Shown here: positions 8,939-16,702 of the stretch, piece by piece | Numbering within the stretch: position 1 is the first letter of the stretch | Layout: each line of letters starts with the position of its first letter | Origin: Nocardia acididurans | GTDB taxonomy: Bacteria; Actinomycetota; Actinomycetes; Mycobacteriales; Mycobacteriaceae | DNA: 64,000 nucleotides | Direction: 5' to 3' | NCBI RefSeq assembly: GCF_016741815.1 | Contig: NZ_JAERRJ010000007.1 | Span: 124,001 to 188,000 of the forward strand | The notes under the pieces: generated by a model | The model's input: the letters and a program-made list of their open reading frames with translations, nothing else | The model's database searches: none | Told to the model about the DNA's origin: nothing | Translations under genes and position numbers: made by a program

Positions 8939-8961
8939 AGTAGTTTCCTATCGAAACTACT
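8939..8961. promoter_or_regulatory. Perfect 9-bp inverted repeat upstream of SDR gene
   Basis: AGTAGTTTC and GAAACTACT are exact inverted copies separated by 5 bp (ctatc). The site ends 20 bp from the SDR start codon, the place of a TetR/MarR-type operator. No regulator gene adjoins it, so its protein is probably encoded elsewhere. Confidence 0.6.
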
Positions 8962-9067
8962 CCTCGGAACACGGGTCGCCGGTGTGATGCTCTTCGCGAT
9001 CGAAACGGTGGCCACCGGGGCGGCGGCACGGTCCGCGCGGCACACGCTGCGGGAAAACCTCTCGGAC

Positions 9068-9943
9068 TCAGCGAGATTCGTCGAGCACCTCGCGCAGGAC
9101 GCGGGCGAACTCCTCGGGCTTGCCGGGGTAGCCGTACTCGTCGCCCACGAAGCCGCCGTGATGGCTGGGGAACACGGTCGGCTGCTGCTCCAGCAGCGCG
9201 GCGAGGCTCTCGACCGTACGGGCGGTGAAAGTACCCGCGGATTCCTCCCCGACGGCGACCACGATGCGCGTCGGAGCGGCCCGCAGGGCGGTGATATCGG
9301 GACGGTACGCGGTGACGGCGACGGCGCGTTCCGACAGCAGCGGATCCTCGCGGCCGCCGTCGTCCTCGGACGGCAGGCCGAACATGGCGGGGTCGGCGGC
9401 GGGCCGGGCGAACCAGGCGTCGGTGAACTCGCCCTGCCAGGAGGTCATGGCGATGAAGGCGGCCATACCCGCGCCGAATCCCTTGGCCTGGTACGCCTCT
9501 CGCACTCCGGTCAGCGCGCGGTCGGCGGCCGCGGCGTCGGGCAGGACGGTGACCAGCGGCGGTTCGTGCGCGACCAGCGTGCGGACATCGCCGGGATGCG
9601 CGGTCACCAGCGCCAGAGCGGTGATCGCGCCGCCGCTGCTGGCGAACAGGTCCACCGGGCCCGCACCGAGCTTCTCGACGAGGGCGTGCACATCCTCGGC
9701 CTGGACCTCCGGCACACTGTCGGTGCGGCCGTCCCGGCGGGTGCTGCGGCCGAGGCCGCGCGGATCGTAGGTGATCACGGTCCGGTCCGGGAACTGGGCG
9801 GCCAGGGCGCGGAAACCGCCGGCGTCCATCGGCTGGCCGATCATGACCAGGGGTGCACGGCCGTCGGCGGTCGGCAGCGGGCCGTGCACGTCGTAGGTGA
9901 GGTCGACCTCGGGAAGCGTGAGCACATGTGTCGTCATATCCAT
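9068..9943 (-). CDS. Alpha/beta hydrolase
   Basis: A 291-residue alpha/beta-hydrolase-fold protein. It has an oxyanion region IGQPMDAGGF, the DPRGLGRST strand motif, a nucleophile elbow FASSGGA (Ser near residue 103) and a C-terminal FPSHHGGFVGDE containing the likely catalytic His. Esterase or lactonase-like activity is plausible, but the substrate is unknown. It could start at the second Met (MTTHVLTLPE). It sits between the SDR and msrA genes on the same strand, with gaps of 149 and 42 bp. Confidence 0.85.
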   Translation of the reverse strand: MDMTTHVLTLPEVDLTYDVHGPLPTADGRAPLVMIGQPMDAGGFRALAAQFPDRTVITYDPRGLGRSTRRDGRTDSVPEVQAEDVHALVEKLGAGPVDLFASSGGAITALALVTAHPGDVRTLVAHEPPLVTVLPDAAAADRALTGVREAYQAKGFGAGMAAFIAMTSWQGEFTDAWFARPAADPAMFGLPSEDDGGREDPLLSERAVAVTAYRPDITALRAAPTRIVVAVGEESAGTFTARTVESLAALLEQQPTVFPSHHGGFVGDEYGYPGKPEEFARVLREVLDESR

Positions 9944-9985
9944 GTGGACGCTTCCCGGGCCGAAAACTCATCGGCCCCTGGCGGA

Positions 9986-10501
9986 TTACTCGGTGACAGC
10001 TTCGCGCTTCGGCAGCTTCCAGCCCGGACGCGGGAAGTGGCAGGTGTAGCCGTTCGGGTAGCGCAACAGGTAGTCCTGATGCTCGGGCTCGGCCTCCCAG
10101 AACGTGGGCGCGGGCGTCACCTCGGTGACCACCTTGCCGGGCCACAGGCCCGACGCCTCGACGTCGGCGATGGTGTCGAGCGCCACCCGCTTCTGCTCGT
10201 CATCGGTGTAGAAGATGGCGGACCGGTAGCTGGTCCCGATGTCGTTGCCCTGCCGATCCTTGGTCGTCGGATCGTGGATCTGGAAGAAGAACTCCAGCAG
10301 CGCCCGGTAATCCGTCTCCTTCGGGTCGTAGACGATCTCCACCGCCTCCGCGTGCCCCGGATGATTCCGATAGTTCGGGTTGTCATTGGACCCGCCGGTG
10401 TAGCCCACCCGGGTCGCCAGCACACCCGGCTGCCTGCGAATCAGGTCCTGCATACCCCAGAAACATCCACCGGCGAGAACAGCAGTACGCGTGTCGGTCA
10501 C
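9986..10501 (-). CDS. msrA: Peptide methionine sulfoxide reductase A
   Basis: A 171-residue MsrA that reduces Met-S-sulfoxide in oxidised proteins. The active-site motif GGCFWG has the catalytic Cys at residue 13. YTGGSNDNPNYRNHPGHAEAV and the DPTTKDRQGNDIGTSYRS region are family signatures. The start is a GTG preceded by GGAGG at good spacing. A longer ATG-initiated version lacks a ribosome-binding site and does not match the family N-terminus. The thioredoxin-recycling Cys usual near the C-terminus corresponds to CHFPRPGWK. Confidence 0.95.
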   Translation of the reverse strand: MTDTRTAVLAGGCFWGMQDLIRRQPGVLATRVGYTGGSNDNPNYRNHPGHAEAVEIVYDPKETDYRALLEFFFQIHDPTTKDRQGNDIGTSYRSAIFYTDDEQKRVALDTIADVEASGLWPGKVVTEVTPAPTFWEAEPEHQDYLLRYPNGYTCHFPRPGWKLPKREAVTE

Positions 10502-10594
10502 GCTTCCTCCTTCGTTAGGCGTTGGGTACAACCCACGCCACGGCACGGAAGTTCCCTACCCAGGGTACGAATCGGACACGGATATATTCACCGG

Positions 10595-11260
10595 ATGCAC
10601 TGGGACCAGATGACCGACACCACCGACGACCTACGCCGCCGCGTCACCCGCATGCGCTGCGGCGTGGGTCAGCTGGGCATTCTCGAGTCGATCATCGAAG
10701 CGTCCTTCGGCCCCTGGCTCGGCGCGATCGACGCCGACGGCCGCGGCGCCGCCGAACTCCGCATGCACCTGATCGGCCGCTTCCGCCTCACCGCCGTCGT
10801 CACCAGCGCGGGCAAATTCAGCCTCATCCAGCTCAACGCGCCCAAGAAGCACGGCGGCGAACGGGTCATCTCGCCCAAGGCAGCCCAGCGCAAAGGCTGG
10901 GAGGACGGCGTCGAGATGCCCAAACAGCCGCAGTGGCTCGACTACGTGATGACCTGGGTCGAGGACGCCAGTGCGGTCGTGGACCGCCGGGCCATCCTCG
11001 AACATCAGCTGAAAGGCGCGGACCGCCGTCTGCTGTCGCTCAACAACACCCTCGAGGGTCTGCGAGCCAACCTCCGGGAACGAGAGCAGGACCGCGACGC
11101 CCTGGCCGCCGAAGTCGCCGCGATCCGCAAAGAACTGCACGCGGAACTCGAAGCCCGAGCCGCCAAGCGCGGCGTGACCTATATCCCGCCCGCACTGGAC
11201 GACTCGGACCCAGTCGTCGAGCCACTCCCAATCGACGCGAACAGTGTTTTCGGGGAATAA
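10595..11260 (+). CDS. Hypothetical protein with C-terminal coiled coil
   Basis: A 221-residue protein starting MHWDQMTDTTDDL. The first about 135 residues look globular (LESIIEASFGPWLGAIDADG, then a K/R-rich stretch). Residues about 140-190 are strongly helical and charged, with heptad-like spacing (LLSLNNTLEGLRANLREREQDRD), indicating a coiled coil. No signal peptide or membrane segment is seen. There is no obvious Shine-Dalgarno sequence, so it may be leaderless. It is divergent from msrA across 93 bp. Family not recognised. Confidence 0.75.
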   Translation: MHWDQMTDTTDDLRRRVTRMRCGVGQLGILESIIEASFGPWLGAIDADGRGAAELRMHLIGRFRLTAVVTSAGKFSLIQLNAPKKHGGERVISPKAAQRKGWEDGVEMPKQPQWLDYVMTWVEDASAVVDRRAILEHQLKGADRRLLSLNNTLEGLRANLREREQDRDALAAEVAAIRKELHAELEARAAKRGVTYIPPALDDSDPVVEPLPIDANSVFGE

Positions 11261-11327
11261 CACCGGCCCCGACGGCAGCAGTGTCCGGCGTGCCCGGCCC
11301 AGTTCGAAACACTCGACGTCGACCCGG

Positions 11328-11921
11328 CTAGGGGCGCGGCGGAACTCCCCAGAGATTGCGGATCAGGTTCCAGGGCTGGTCCGGGTCCAGATCGCGGCCT
11401 TCGCGTAGCGCGGCGGCGGCCCAGGCGTCGCCCGCGCGGATGACCGCCGCGGTGGCCTGCACCAGGAGATCACGGTCGCATTCGACTGTCACCAGGCCGA
11501 TTTCGGCCCCATTGTCGACCAGGTCGCGGATCCAGGCGACGAACGTGCTCTGCGCGCCGAGCAGGAAGGCCGGATCGATGAGGGCCAAATCCTCAGGGCG
11601 CGTGTCGATGTGGGCACGCAGGCGGAATTCGGCGGCCTTGATCTGCTGCCAGAACTCGGCAGGGGTGGCGACTTTCGTCCAGGGTCCCAGGGCCTCGGTC
11701 AGGCGGGCGGCGACTCCGTCCAGGACGGCGCGCAGCAGGTCGTCGCGGCCGTCGAAATAGTTGTAGGCCGAGGACTTCGAGATGCCCGCCGCCGCGATGA
11801 TCTGGTTGTAGGAGGCGGCCTCGATGCCATCGGCCGCGAAGGCGCGCTGGGCGACATCGAGGATGCGGCGCTGCTCGGCAGTGGGCAGGCGGGTGAAGCG
11901 AGGAAGTGGCACGAAAATCAT
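11328..11921 (-). CDS. TetR-family regulator of the adjacent ABC exporter
   Basis: A 197-residue TetR repressor. The N-terminal HTH is ILDVAQRAFAADGIEAASYNQIIAAAGISKSSAYNYF and is followed by a variable ligand-binding domain. It is divergent from a two-gene ABC exporter, with a perfect 8+8 bp palindrome between them. The arrangement parallels M. tuberculosis Rv1219c (RaaS) with Rv1218c-Rv1217c, so the likely role is ligand-responsive repression of a drug or lipid exporter. That homology is judged from layout and protein type and was not computed. Confidence 0.88.
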   Translation of the reverse strand: MIFVPLPRFTRLPTAEQRRILDVAQRAFAADGIEAASYNQIIAAAGISKSSAYNYFDGRDDLLRAVLDGVAARLTEALGPWTKVATPAEFWQQIKAAEFRLRAHIDTRPEDLALIDPAFLLGAQSTFVAWIRDLVDNGAEIGLVTVECDRDLLVQATAAVIRAGDAWAAAALREGRDLDPDQPWNLIRNLWGVPPRP

Positions 11922-11957
11922 CCTAGGCGAATGCGACCCAATGATGCACACTATCGA

Positions 11958-11976
11958 TGTGTACCATCGGTACACA
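11958..11976. promoter_or_regulatory. TetR operator, 19-bp perfect palindrome
   Basis: TGTGTACC-ATC-GGTACACA is an exact inverted repeat. It lies in the 85-bp gap between the divergent tetR and ABC exporter genes, so one bound dimer could control both promoters. Confidence 0.8.
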
Positions 11977-12006
11977 CGAGCGGTTCCAGTCGCCTGGGGA
12001 GGCATT

Positions 12007-12945
12007 ATGACAGCATCGGCGAACGCTACGGACGCGGTGATCCAGACCATCGGCCTGCGCAAGACATTCGGGGATTTCACCGCCCTCGACGGCCTCGACC
12101 TGCGGGTACACCGCGGCGAGGTACACGGATTCCTCGGACCCAACGGGGCGGGGAAATCCACCACCATCCGGATTCTGCTGGGGCTGATGCGGGCCAGCGG
12201 CGGCACCGCCCGGCTCTTCGGACGCGACCCATGGCGCGAGGCCGTCGCACTGCATCGCCGGCTCGCCTACGTGCCCGGCGACGTCTCACTGTGGCCCGGG
12301 CTCACCGGCGGCGAATGCCTCGATCTGCTCGCGGCCGCGCACGGCACGCTGGACACGGCCCGGCGCACCGAGCTGATCGAACGGTTCGACCTCGACCCGG
12401 GTAAGAAGAGCCAGGACTACTCCAAGGGCAACCGGCAGAAGGTGGCGCTCGTCGCGGCCTTCGCCACCGACAGTGAACTGCTCATCCTCGACGAGCCCAC
12501 CTCGGGCCTGGATCCCTTGATGGAACAGGTCTTTCAGCAGACCCTCACCGAACGCACCCGAGCCGGCTGCACGGTGCTGCTGTCCAGCCACATCCTCGCC
12601 GAGGTGGAAGCACTCGCCGATCGGGTGAGCATCATCCGGCACGGGCGCACCGTCTCCACCGGCACCCTGCACGAACTGCGCCGCCACACCGCCACCCAGG
12701 TGCATGCCGTCACCGTCGAAAGTCCTTGCGGTCTGGATACTTCCGCCGAGGTGAGCACCCTCGACATCCACCCCTCGGGCGGGCGCTACAGCGTGTCCTT
12801 CAGTGTGAAACCGGCCGCGGTGGATGCCGCGATCGGCGCGCTGCACGCCGCCGGACTGGTCTCGCTCACCGCGAATCCGCCGAGCCTGGACGAACTGTTC
12901 CTGCGCAACTACGACAGCGCCGACGCCGAGACCGCGGGGGTGTGA
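12007..12945 (+). CDS. ABC exporter ATP-binding protein
   Basis: A 312-residue ABC ATPase of the DrrA/antibiotic-exporter type. Walker A is GPNGAGKST at residues 44-52, Walker B is LLILDEPTSGLDPL, and the H-loop is in LLSSHILAEVEALADR. The signature loop is YSKGNRQK rather than canonical LSGGQ, a variant characteristic of this exporter class. The ATG used is preceded by GGGGAGG. A longer form starting inside the promoter would begin upstream of the operator and is unlikely. The downstream permease starts one base after its stop. Confidence 0.93.
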   Translation: MTASANATDAVIQTIGLRKTFGDFTALDGLDLRVHRGEVHGFLGPNGAGKSTTIRILLGLMRASGGTARLFGRDPWREAVALHRRLAYVPGDVSLWPGLTGGECLDLLAAAHGTLDTARRTELIERFDLDPGKKSQDYSKGNRQKVALVAAFATDSELLILDEPTSGLDPLMEQVFQQTLTERTRAGCTVLLSSHILAEVEALADRVSIIRHGRTVSTGTLHELRRHTATQVHAVTVESPCGLDTSAEVSTLDIHPSGGRYSVSFSVKPAAVDAAIGALHAAGLVSLTANPPSLDELFLRNYDSADAETAGV

Positions 12946-12946
12946 C

Positions 12947-14605
12947 ATGGGTGGGTTCTCGACCATGACGGCCCTCTGCTGGCGCGGCAACCGCACCCAG
13001 ATCCTCTGCTGGACACTGGGATTGGCGGTCGTCTTCGTGGCCACCGCACTGTCCCTGGACAGCATGTACTCCACGCCCGCCGAGCTGGCCACCTACCGCG
13101 CGGCCACCGAATCCGGCACAGCACTGTTCGCCATCAACGGAAAGCCCTATGGGCTGGACAATATCGGCGGGGTGATCGCCTACGAGTTCGGATTCATCAG
13201 CGCATTGGCCTTCCCGCTCATGGCGATTCACCTGGTGACGCGCATGACCAGGCGCGAGGAGGAATCCGGCCGCGTGGAACTGCTGCGCGCCGGATCCATC
13301 GGACGCACCGCCGCCCTCGCCGCCGCGCTCACCGTGGTCGGCGCGGCCCTGCTGGTGATCACCGCAGTCACTGTGGCAACGCTGCTCGCTCTCGATCTGA
13401 ATCGACAAGGCGCAGTATTGTATTCCTTGTCCATCGCATTGCTGGCCTGGAGTTTCGCCGCGGTCGCGGCCGCCTGCGCGCAGGTCGTCGCAGCCTCCCG
13501 CACCGTCACCGCCCTGTGCCTGGCAATCCTGGCGGTCACCTTCCTGGCGCGCGGTGTCGGCGACGTGCGCGGCAACGCGCTCGTGTGGCTCTCACCGATC
13601 GGATGGGCCGAGCAGACACAGGCTTTCGGCAATGCGCGCTGGTGGCCGCTCGCCCTGCTCCTGACCTTCACCATCGCCGTGACCGCGCTCGCCGCCCTGC
13701 TGGCCGCTCACCGCGACCTCGGCGCAGGCGTCTTCTCCTCCCGGCGCGGACCCCTGGCCGCGTCCCCGATCCTCCTGCAGCCCTTCGGATTCGCTCTGCG
13801 CAAACAGCGCGGAGCCATCGCGGCCTGGAGCGTGATCGGCATGCTCGTCGCCCTCGCCTTCGGCGCCCTCACCGATGCCGTACACGAGGCCATCGCCGAC
13901 AACGAGACCATGCGAACCGCATTCGGCGGCAGTGGCGAGGCCGACGCCTACCTGGCCTTCGTGGTAGTGCTCCTGGCCCTGATAGTCGCGGGCTACGCGG
14001 TACAGGCCGTCGGCCGCACGGCCGAAGAAGAACCCGGCAACCGCCTCGAACCCCTGCTGGCCGGATCCCGGAGCCGCACCCGCTGGCTGACCGCCGAGTT
14101 CTCGGCAGTCGTCCTCGGCACGATCGTGGTGGCCCTCCTCAGCGGCCTCGCACTCGGCGCGAGCGCGGCCTCCGCCACCGGCGACACCGCCGATTGGACC
14201 CGCCTCGCCACGGCCACCCTCGCCTACCTCCCCGCAACCCTTGTCCTCGCCGCAATCCCCTTGGCCCTCTATGGCATTCGCCCAGCCTGGCAGGGCCTGG
14301 GCTGGGCCGTCTTCGCCGCCGTGGCCGTCATCGCCACCCTGGCGGACACCCTCCGCCTCCCTCAGTGGACCCGCCACCTGTCCCCCTTCGACTGGGTGGG
14401 CCGAGTCCCCCAGGAATCCCTCAACCCCTGGGCTCCGATCCTGTCCCTGCTCCTGGCAGCCGCCCTGGCCACAGCCGGAATCTACGCCTTCACCCGCCGC
14501 GACATCCCCACGCATCACCCAGCGACGCCATCCCCTCTGCGTCGCGTCCTGAGGCTCGGCGGAAAGTACCCCCGGTACGGATCGAACGTACGACATGCCG
14601 CTTAA
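12947..14605 (+). CDS. ABC exporter permease, polyketide-antibiotic type
   Basis: A 552-residue integral membrane protein with roughly 12 hydrophobic segments in two related halves, as in tetronasin/polyketide exporters (M. tuberculosis Rv1217c type). An early ESGRVELLRAGSIGR and a later EEPGNRLEPLLAGSRSR are the internally repeated cytoplasmic motifs. It follows its ATPase after one base. The oddity is the last about 40 residues (from TRRDIPTHHPATP), which are hydrophilic. The stop codon TAA (14603-14605) lies inside a tRNA gene on the other strand, so the natural 3' end may have been replaced when the tRNA array arrived. Confidence 0.9.
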   Translation: MGGFSTMTALCWRGNRTQILCWTLGLAVVFVATALSLDSMYSTPAELATYRAATESGTALFAINGKPYGLDNIGGVIAYEFGFISALAFPLMAIHLVTRMTRREEESGRVELLRAGSIGRTAALAAALTVVGAALLVITAVTVATLLALDLNRQGAVLYSLSIALLAWSFAAVAAACAQVVAASRTVTALCLAILAVTFLARGVGDVRGNALVWLSPIGWAEQTQAFGNARWWPLALLLTFTIAVTALAALLAAHRDLGAGVFSSRRGPLAASPILLQPFGFALRKQRGAIAAWSVIGMLVALAFGALTDAVHEAIADNETMRTAFGGSGEADAYLAFVVVLLALIVAGYAVQAVGRTAEEEPGNRLEPLLAGSRSRTRWLTAEFSAVVLGTIVVALLSGLALGASAASATGDTADWTRLATATLAYLPATLVLAAIPLALYGIRPAWQGLGWAVFAAVAVIATLADTLRLPQWTRHLSPFDWVGRVPQESLNPWAPILSLLLAAALATAGIYAFTRRDIPTHHPATPSPLRRVLRLGGKYPRYGSNVRHAA

Positions 14606-14638
14606 GAGGCGGCAGCTCTACCGCTGAGCTACGGAGGT
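14567..14638 (-). tRNA. tRNA-Lys (anticodon CUU), divergent
   Basis: A cloverleaf of 72 nt can be folded. The acceptor ACCTCCG pairs with CGGGGGT (one G-T), the D stem is GCTC/GAGC, the anticodon stem is GCCGC/GCGGC around CTCTTAA, and the T arm is GTACG-TTCGATC-CGTAC, with discriminator A. CCA is not encoded. Base 1 is A, which is unusual. It overlaps the last 39 bp of the convergent permease gene and lies 3 bp from the preceding tRNA. Confidence 0.8.
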
Positions 14639-14641
14639 TCA

Positions 14642-14715
14642 AGGCGGTGGCCGGATTCGAACCGGCGACCTACGGGGTATGAACCCGCCGCGCTACCGAA
14701 CTGCGCCACACCGCT
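14642..14715 (-). tRNA. tRNA-Met (anticodon CAU), divergent
   Basis: A 74-nt cloverleaf: acceptor AGCGGTG against CACCGCC (positions 2-7 pair, 1-72 is A-C), D stem GCGC/GCGC, anticodon stem GCGGG/CCCGT around TTCATAC, and T arm GCCGG-TTCGAAT-CCGGC. The unpaired 1-72 position and three G-C pairs next to the anticodon loop recall initiator tRNA, but the discriminator is T rather than A. CCA is not encoded. A tRNA-Ile with modified CAU is an alternative. Confidence 0.7.
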
Positions 14716-14716
14716 G

Positions 14717-14800
14717 CGGAAGACAGAGAACTCGAATCCCAAGCCCGAAGGCTCAATTCCGTTAGCAACGGATTCCGGCGCCCTGGCCGGTTTGTCTCCC
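14717..14800 (-). tRNA. tRNA-Ser (anticodon GCU), divergent
   Basis: An 84-nt class II tRNA. Acceptor GGGAGAC pairs with GTCTTCC, the anticodon loop is TTGCTAA, the long variable arm is GAGCC-TTCG-GGCTT, the T loop is TTCGAGT and the discriminator is G, as expected for serine. The outer anticodon-stem pair and one T-stem pair are mismatched. Only one base separates it from the Met gene. CCA is not encoded. Confidence 0.7.
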
Positions 14801-14803
14801 AGA

Positions 14804-14887
14804 TGGAAGGTTGAGGAGTCGAACCCCAACGCCGAAACGCCCCTCTGGTGTTCAAGACCAGCTGGCCTCCGCAGGCCGGAACCTTCC
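14804..14887 (-). tRNA. tRNA-Ser (anticodon UGA), divergent
   Basis: An 84-nt class II tRNA with a perfect acceptor GGAAGGT/ACCTTCC. The anticodon stem is CTGGT/ACCAG around CTTGAAC, followed by a long variable arm and the T arm TGGGG-TTCGACT-CCTCA. The discriminator is A, whereas serine tRNAs normally carry G. CCA is not encoded. It is the promoter-proximal member of the four-tRNA array. Confidence 0.75.
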
Positions 14888-14890
14888 ATT

Positions 14891-14917
14891 CACCGCTGTT
14901 CGGAAGAACCTGCGGTG
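14891..14917. other. Hairpin upstream of the tRNA array
   Basis: CACCGC and GCGGTG are exact inverted copies with an inner TTC/GAA, immediately upstream of the first tRNA. It could be a remnant of a fifth tRNA or a processing or promoter element. The rest of 14888-14971 shows no gene. Confidence 0.35.
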
Positions 14918-14971
14918 GAACAACATTCGCAGAATCGGATGGGGCATCGCAAACCATTTTCCGGGCCGGAC

Positions 14972-15337
14972 TCAGCAGGTCGTAGTTCCGGCCAGGCCCG
15001 CGCTGAGCAGGATGGAGTAGCCGCAGGCCATGAAGAGGATTCCCACGGTGAGCAGGGCGGCGGCCAGCCACCCCACTCGGCGATGGTTGATCCACAGGTG
15101 GAGCAGGACAAGTACGCCGATCACCAACATGATTGCGCCGCCGATGGATTGGATGTTTCCGATCAGGGCGTAGTCGCGGTCTCGTTGTTCGCGGGAGCCG
15201 TGGGGACTCGCGTCGCAGAAGTCCCCGTTGGCGGGCGTGATCAGGTAGCCGGCCAGAAAGATGGTCGGGCCGAGGACGATCGCACCGACGATGTAGAGCA
15301 ATGCGGGAAGGGCCGGCCTGTTCTTGATCATGGGCAT
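14972..15337 (-). CDS. Small membrane protein, unknown function
   Basis: About 121 residues, starting MPMIKNRPALPALLYIVGAI. Three hydrophobic segments are visible: ALLYIVGAIVLGPTIFLAGY near 12-31, GGAIMLVIGVLVLLHLWI, and WLAAALLTVGILFMACGYSI. A charged, Cys-containing extracytoplasmic-type loop (DFCDASPHGSREQRDRD) separates the first two. No family is recognised. No strong ribosome-binding site marks the start, and a longer N-terminus (MHNLHTMPIG) is possible. It is upstream of, and co-oriented with, the tRNA array. Confidence 0.65.
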   Translation of the reverse strand: MPMIKNRPALPALLYIVGAIVLGPTIFLAGYLITPANGDFCDASPHGSREQRDRDYALIGNIQSIGGAIMLVIGVLVLLHLWINHRRVGWLAAALLTVGILFMACGYSILLSAGLAGTTTC

Positions 15338-15551
15338 CACGATAGTTATCGGGGGTGTCGCTCCGATGGGCATGGTGTGGAGATTGTGCATGGGTTGCGG
15401 CAAACCGACCGGGATGGGCTCACTGCGCTGAAATGTGCTTTGCGCGAACGGGTTTCGCACTGCCGGAGGGGTTCGGCGGATAGACTGGGGAGCCTCGGGG
15501 CACAACGGGGTGACCGTTCTTTCCTAGTGCTGGAGCCGCAGAAAGGCCGCG

Positions 15552-16502
15552 GTGAGGTCAGTGGTGTTCGCAGATTCCCGTCGAAATTCCGATACACGGT
15601 TGTGGGCGTCCGGTGCCGTGCAGGGTGGGGCATGGGTCGACCAGGCTCCGATTCCCGGCGCCACCTCGCCGCGAGGGCCCGCGCTCGCGGTATTCCAGCA
15701 GCAGTTGCATGCCGCTTGGCGGGCCGATGACAGTTCCAACAGCATCTGGTTCTCGCGCACAGCTGACGGGGAGATGTGGACGGGGCCTTGGAATCTTCCA
15801 TATGTGGGCACCTCGGAAGCGCCCGCCCTTGCGGCCGTGAATGATTCGGGGGGTGAGCGGCTGTATATCGCATGGAAGGGAGCAGACCGGGATCAGAGTA
15901 TCTACTGGTCCTCGTCGACCGATGGGCACAAGTGGGAGGATCAGCTGATCCTCGGCGGAGCCGAGACCGCCTGCGCGCCCGCACTGGTGGCGTTTCGCGG
16001 TGTGCTGCACGCCTTTTGGCGCGGCGGCGAGCAGGTCGCCCGCTCCAATCAGGGCATCTACATGTCGGTGCGCGGCGACACGGGGTGGAGTGCGCCGGTG
16101 GCGCTGCCCGGCATCGCTTCAGCCGAGAGCCCAGCGCCGGCGGCGGTGGGCGACACCCTGTATCTCGCCCACCGCGGCACGCACGCGACCCTGGACAATG
16201 ACAAATTCATCCGGCTGTGGAGTTCCGGCAATGGGGTCAACTGGGTTTCGCGCGCCAATCCGCCCGACGCCTACTCCGATCTCGCGCCCGCGCTGGCCGC
16301 GCACGATGGCAGGCTGCACCTCATCTGGAAGTCGGCGAGCGGGCCGGAGATCTGGTACACGTCCTTCGACGGCGACCACACCTGGCAGCCGCCGTCCCGT
16401 GTGGCCGCTTTCGAAACCGGTTGCGCCCCAGCGCTGCACGCCTTCCGCCGGGGTCCCGGGTCGACCGAACTGCAGCTGGGCTGGCGCGGATCGACACTGT
16501 GA
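15552..16502 (+). CDS. Repeat protein with six propeller-like (sialidase/lectin-like) modules
   Basis: A 316-residue protein made of six imperfect repeats of about 45-55 residues. Each has the pattern PALAA-x-LHxxW, then S/D-rich turns, IWxS and DGxxW (for example PALAVFQQQLHAAWRADDS, PALAAHDGRLHLIWKSAS). This pattern fits blades of a beta-propeller such as those in sialidase-like or sugar-binding lectins. It has no signal peptide or membrane segment. The start is a GTG after an AAAGG-like site. Enzyme residues of true sialidases (an Arg triad) are not evident, so a binding role is more likely than catalysis. It stands alone. Confidence 0.75.
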   Translation: MRSVVFADSRRNSDTRLWASGAVQGGAWVDQAPIPGATSPRGPALAVFQQQLHAAWRADDSSNSIWFSRTADGEMWTGPWNLPYVGTSEAPALAAVNDSGGERLYIAWKGADRDQSIYWSSSTDGHKWEDQLILGGAETACAPALVAFRGVLHAFWRGGEQVARSNQGIYMSVRGDTGWSAPVALPGIASAESPAPAAVGDTLYLAHRGTHATLDNDKFIRLWSSGNGVNWVSRANPPDAYSDLAPALAAHDGRLHLIWKSASGPEIWYTSFDGDHTWQPPSRVAAFETGCAPALHAFRRGPGSTELQLGWRGSTL

Positions 16503-16506
16503 GACG

Positions 16507-16593
16507 CTAGCGCAGTTCGGCGTCGGGCAGTGGCGGGGCGGAGCGCCGTGCGGTAGGCAGCACGTCGGTGCTGATCTGTCCTGGTTCACTCAT
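16507..16593 (-). CDS. Possible 28-residue small protein
   Basis: A short reading frame, ATG to TAG, giving a 28-residue peptide starting MSEPGQISTDVLPTARRS and ending PDAELR. It is preceded by GGGAG seven bases upstream, good spacing for translation. It lies alone in the 200-bp gap between the repeat protein and ku, antisense to both. Nothing else supports it, so it may be chance. Confidence 0.3.
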   Translation of the reverse strand: MSEPGQISTDVLPTARRSAPPLPDAELR

Positions 16594-16702
16594 CGGGCGG
16601 CTCCCGTCGATGCTGGTCAGGTGGTTGCCGGAACCGGCTTGAACAGCAGGTCGACGGCGATTCGGGCAGACGGGACGAATGGTCGAACGTAGAGTGGGGT
16701 CC

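Noticed and set aside
8178..10145. 655-codon frame joining SDR to upstream sequence
   Set aside because: Only the last 246 codons form an SDR. The upstream part is antisense or out of frame to the hydrolase and MsrA genes, and a ribosome-binding site precedes the internal ATG.
10523..10535. Palindrome TGGGT-ACA-ACCCA between msrA and the coiled-coil gene
   Set aside because: Only 5-bp arms with no regulator nearby; not strong enough to call an operator.
14629..15095. Short protein frames across the tRNA array
   Set aside because: They only translate tRNA sequence and its flank.
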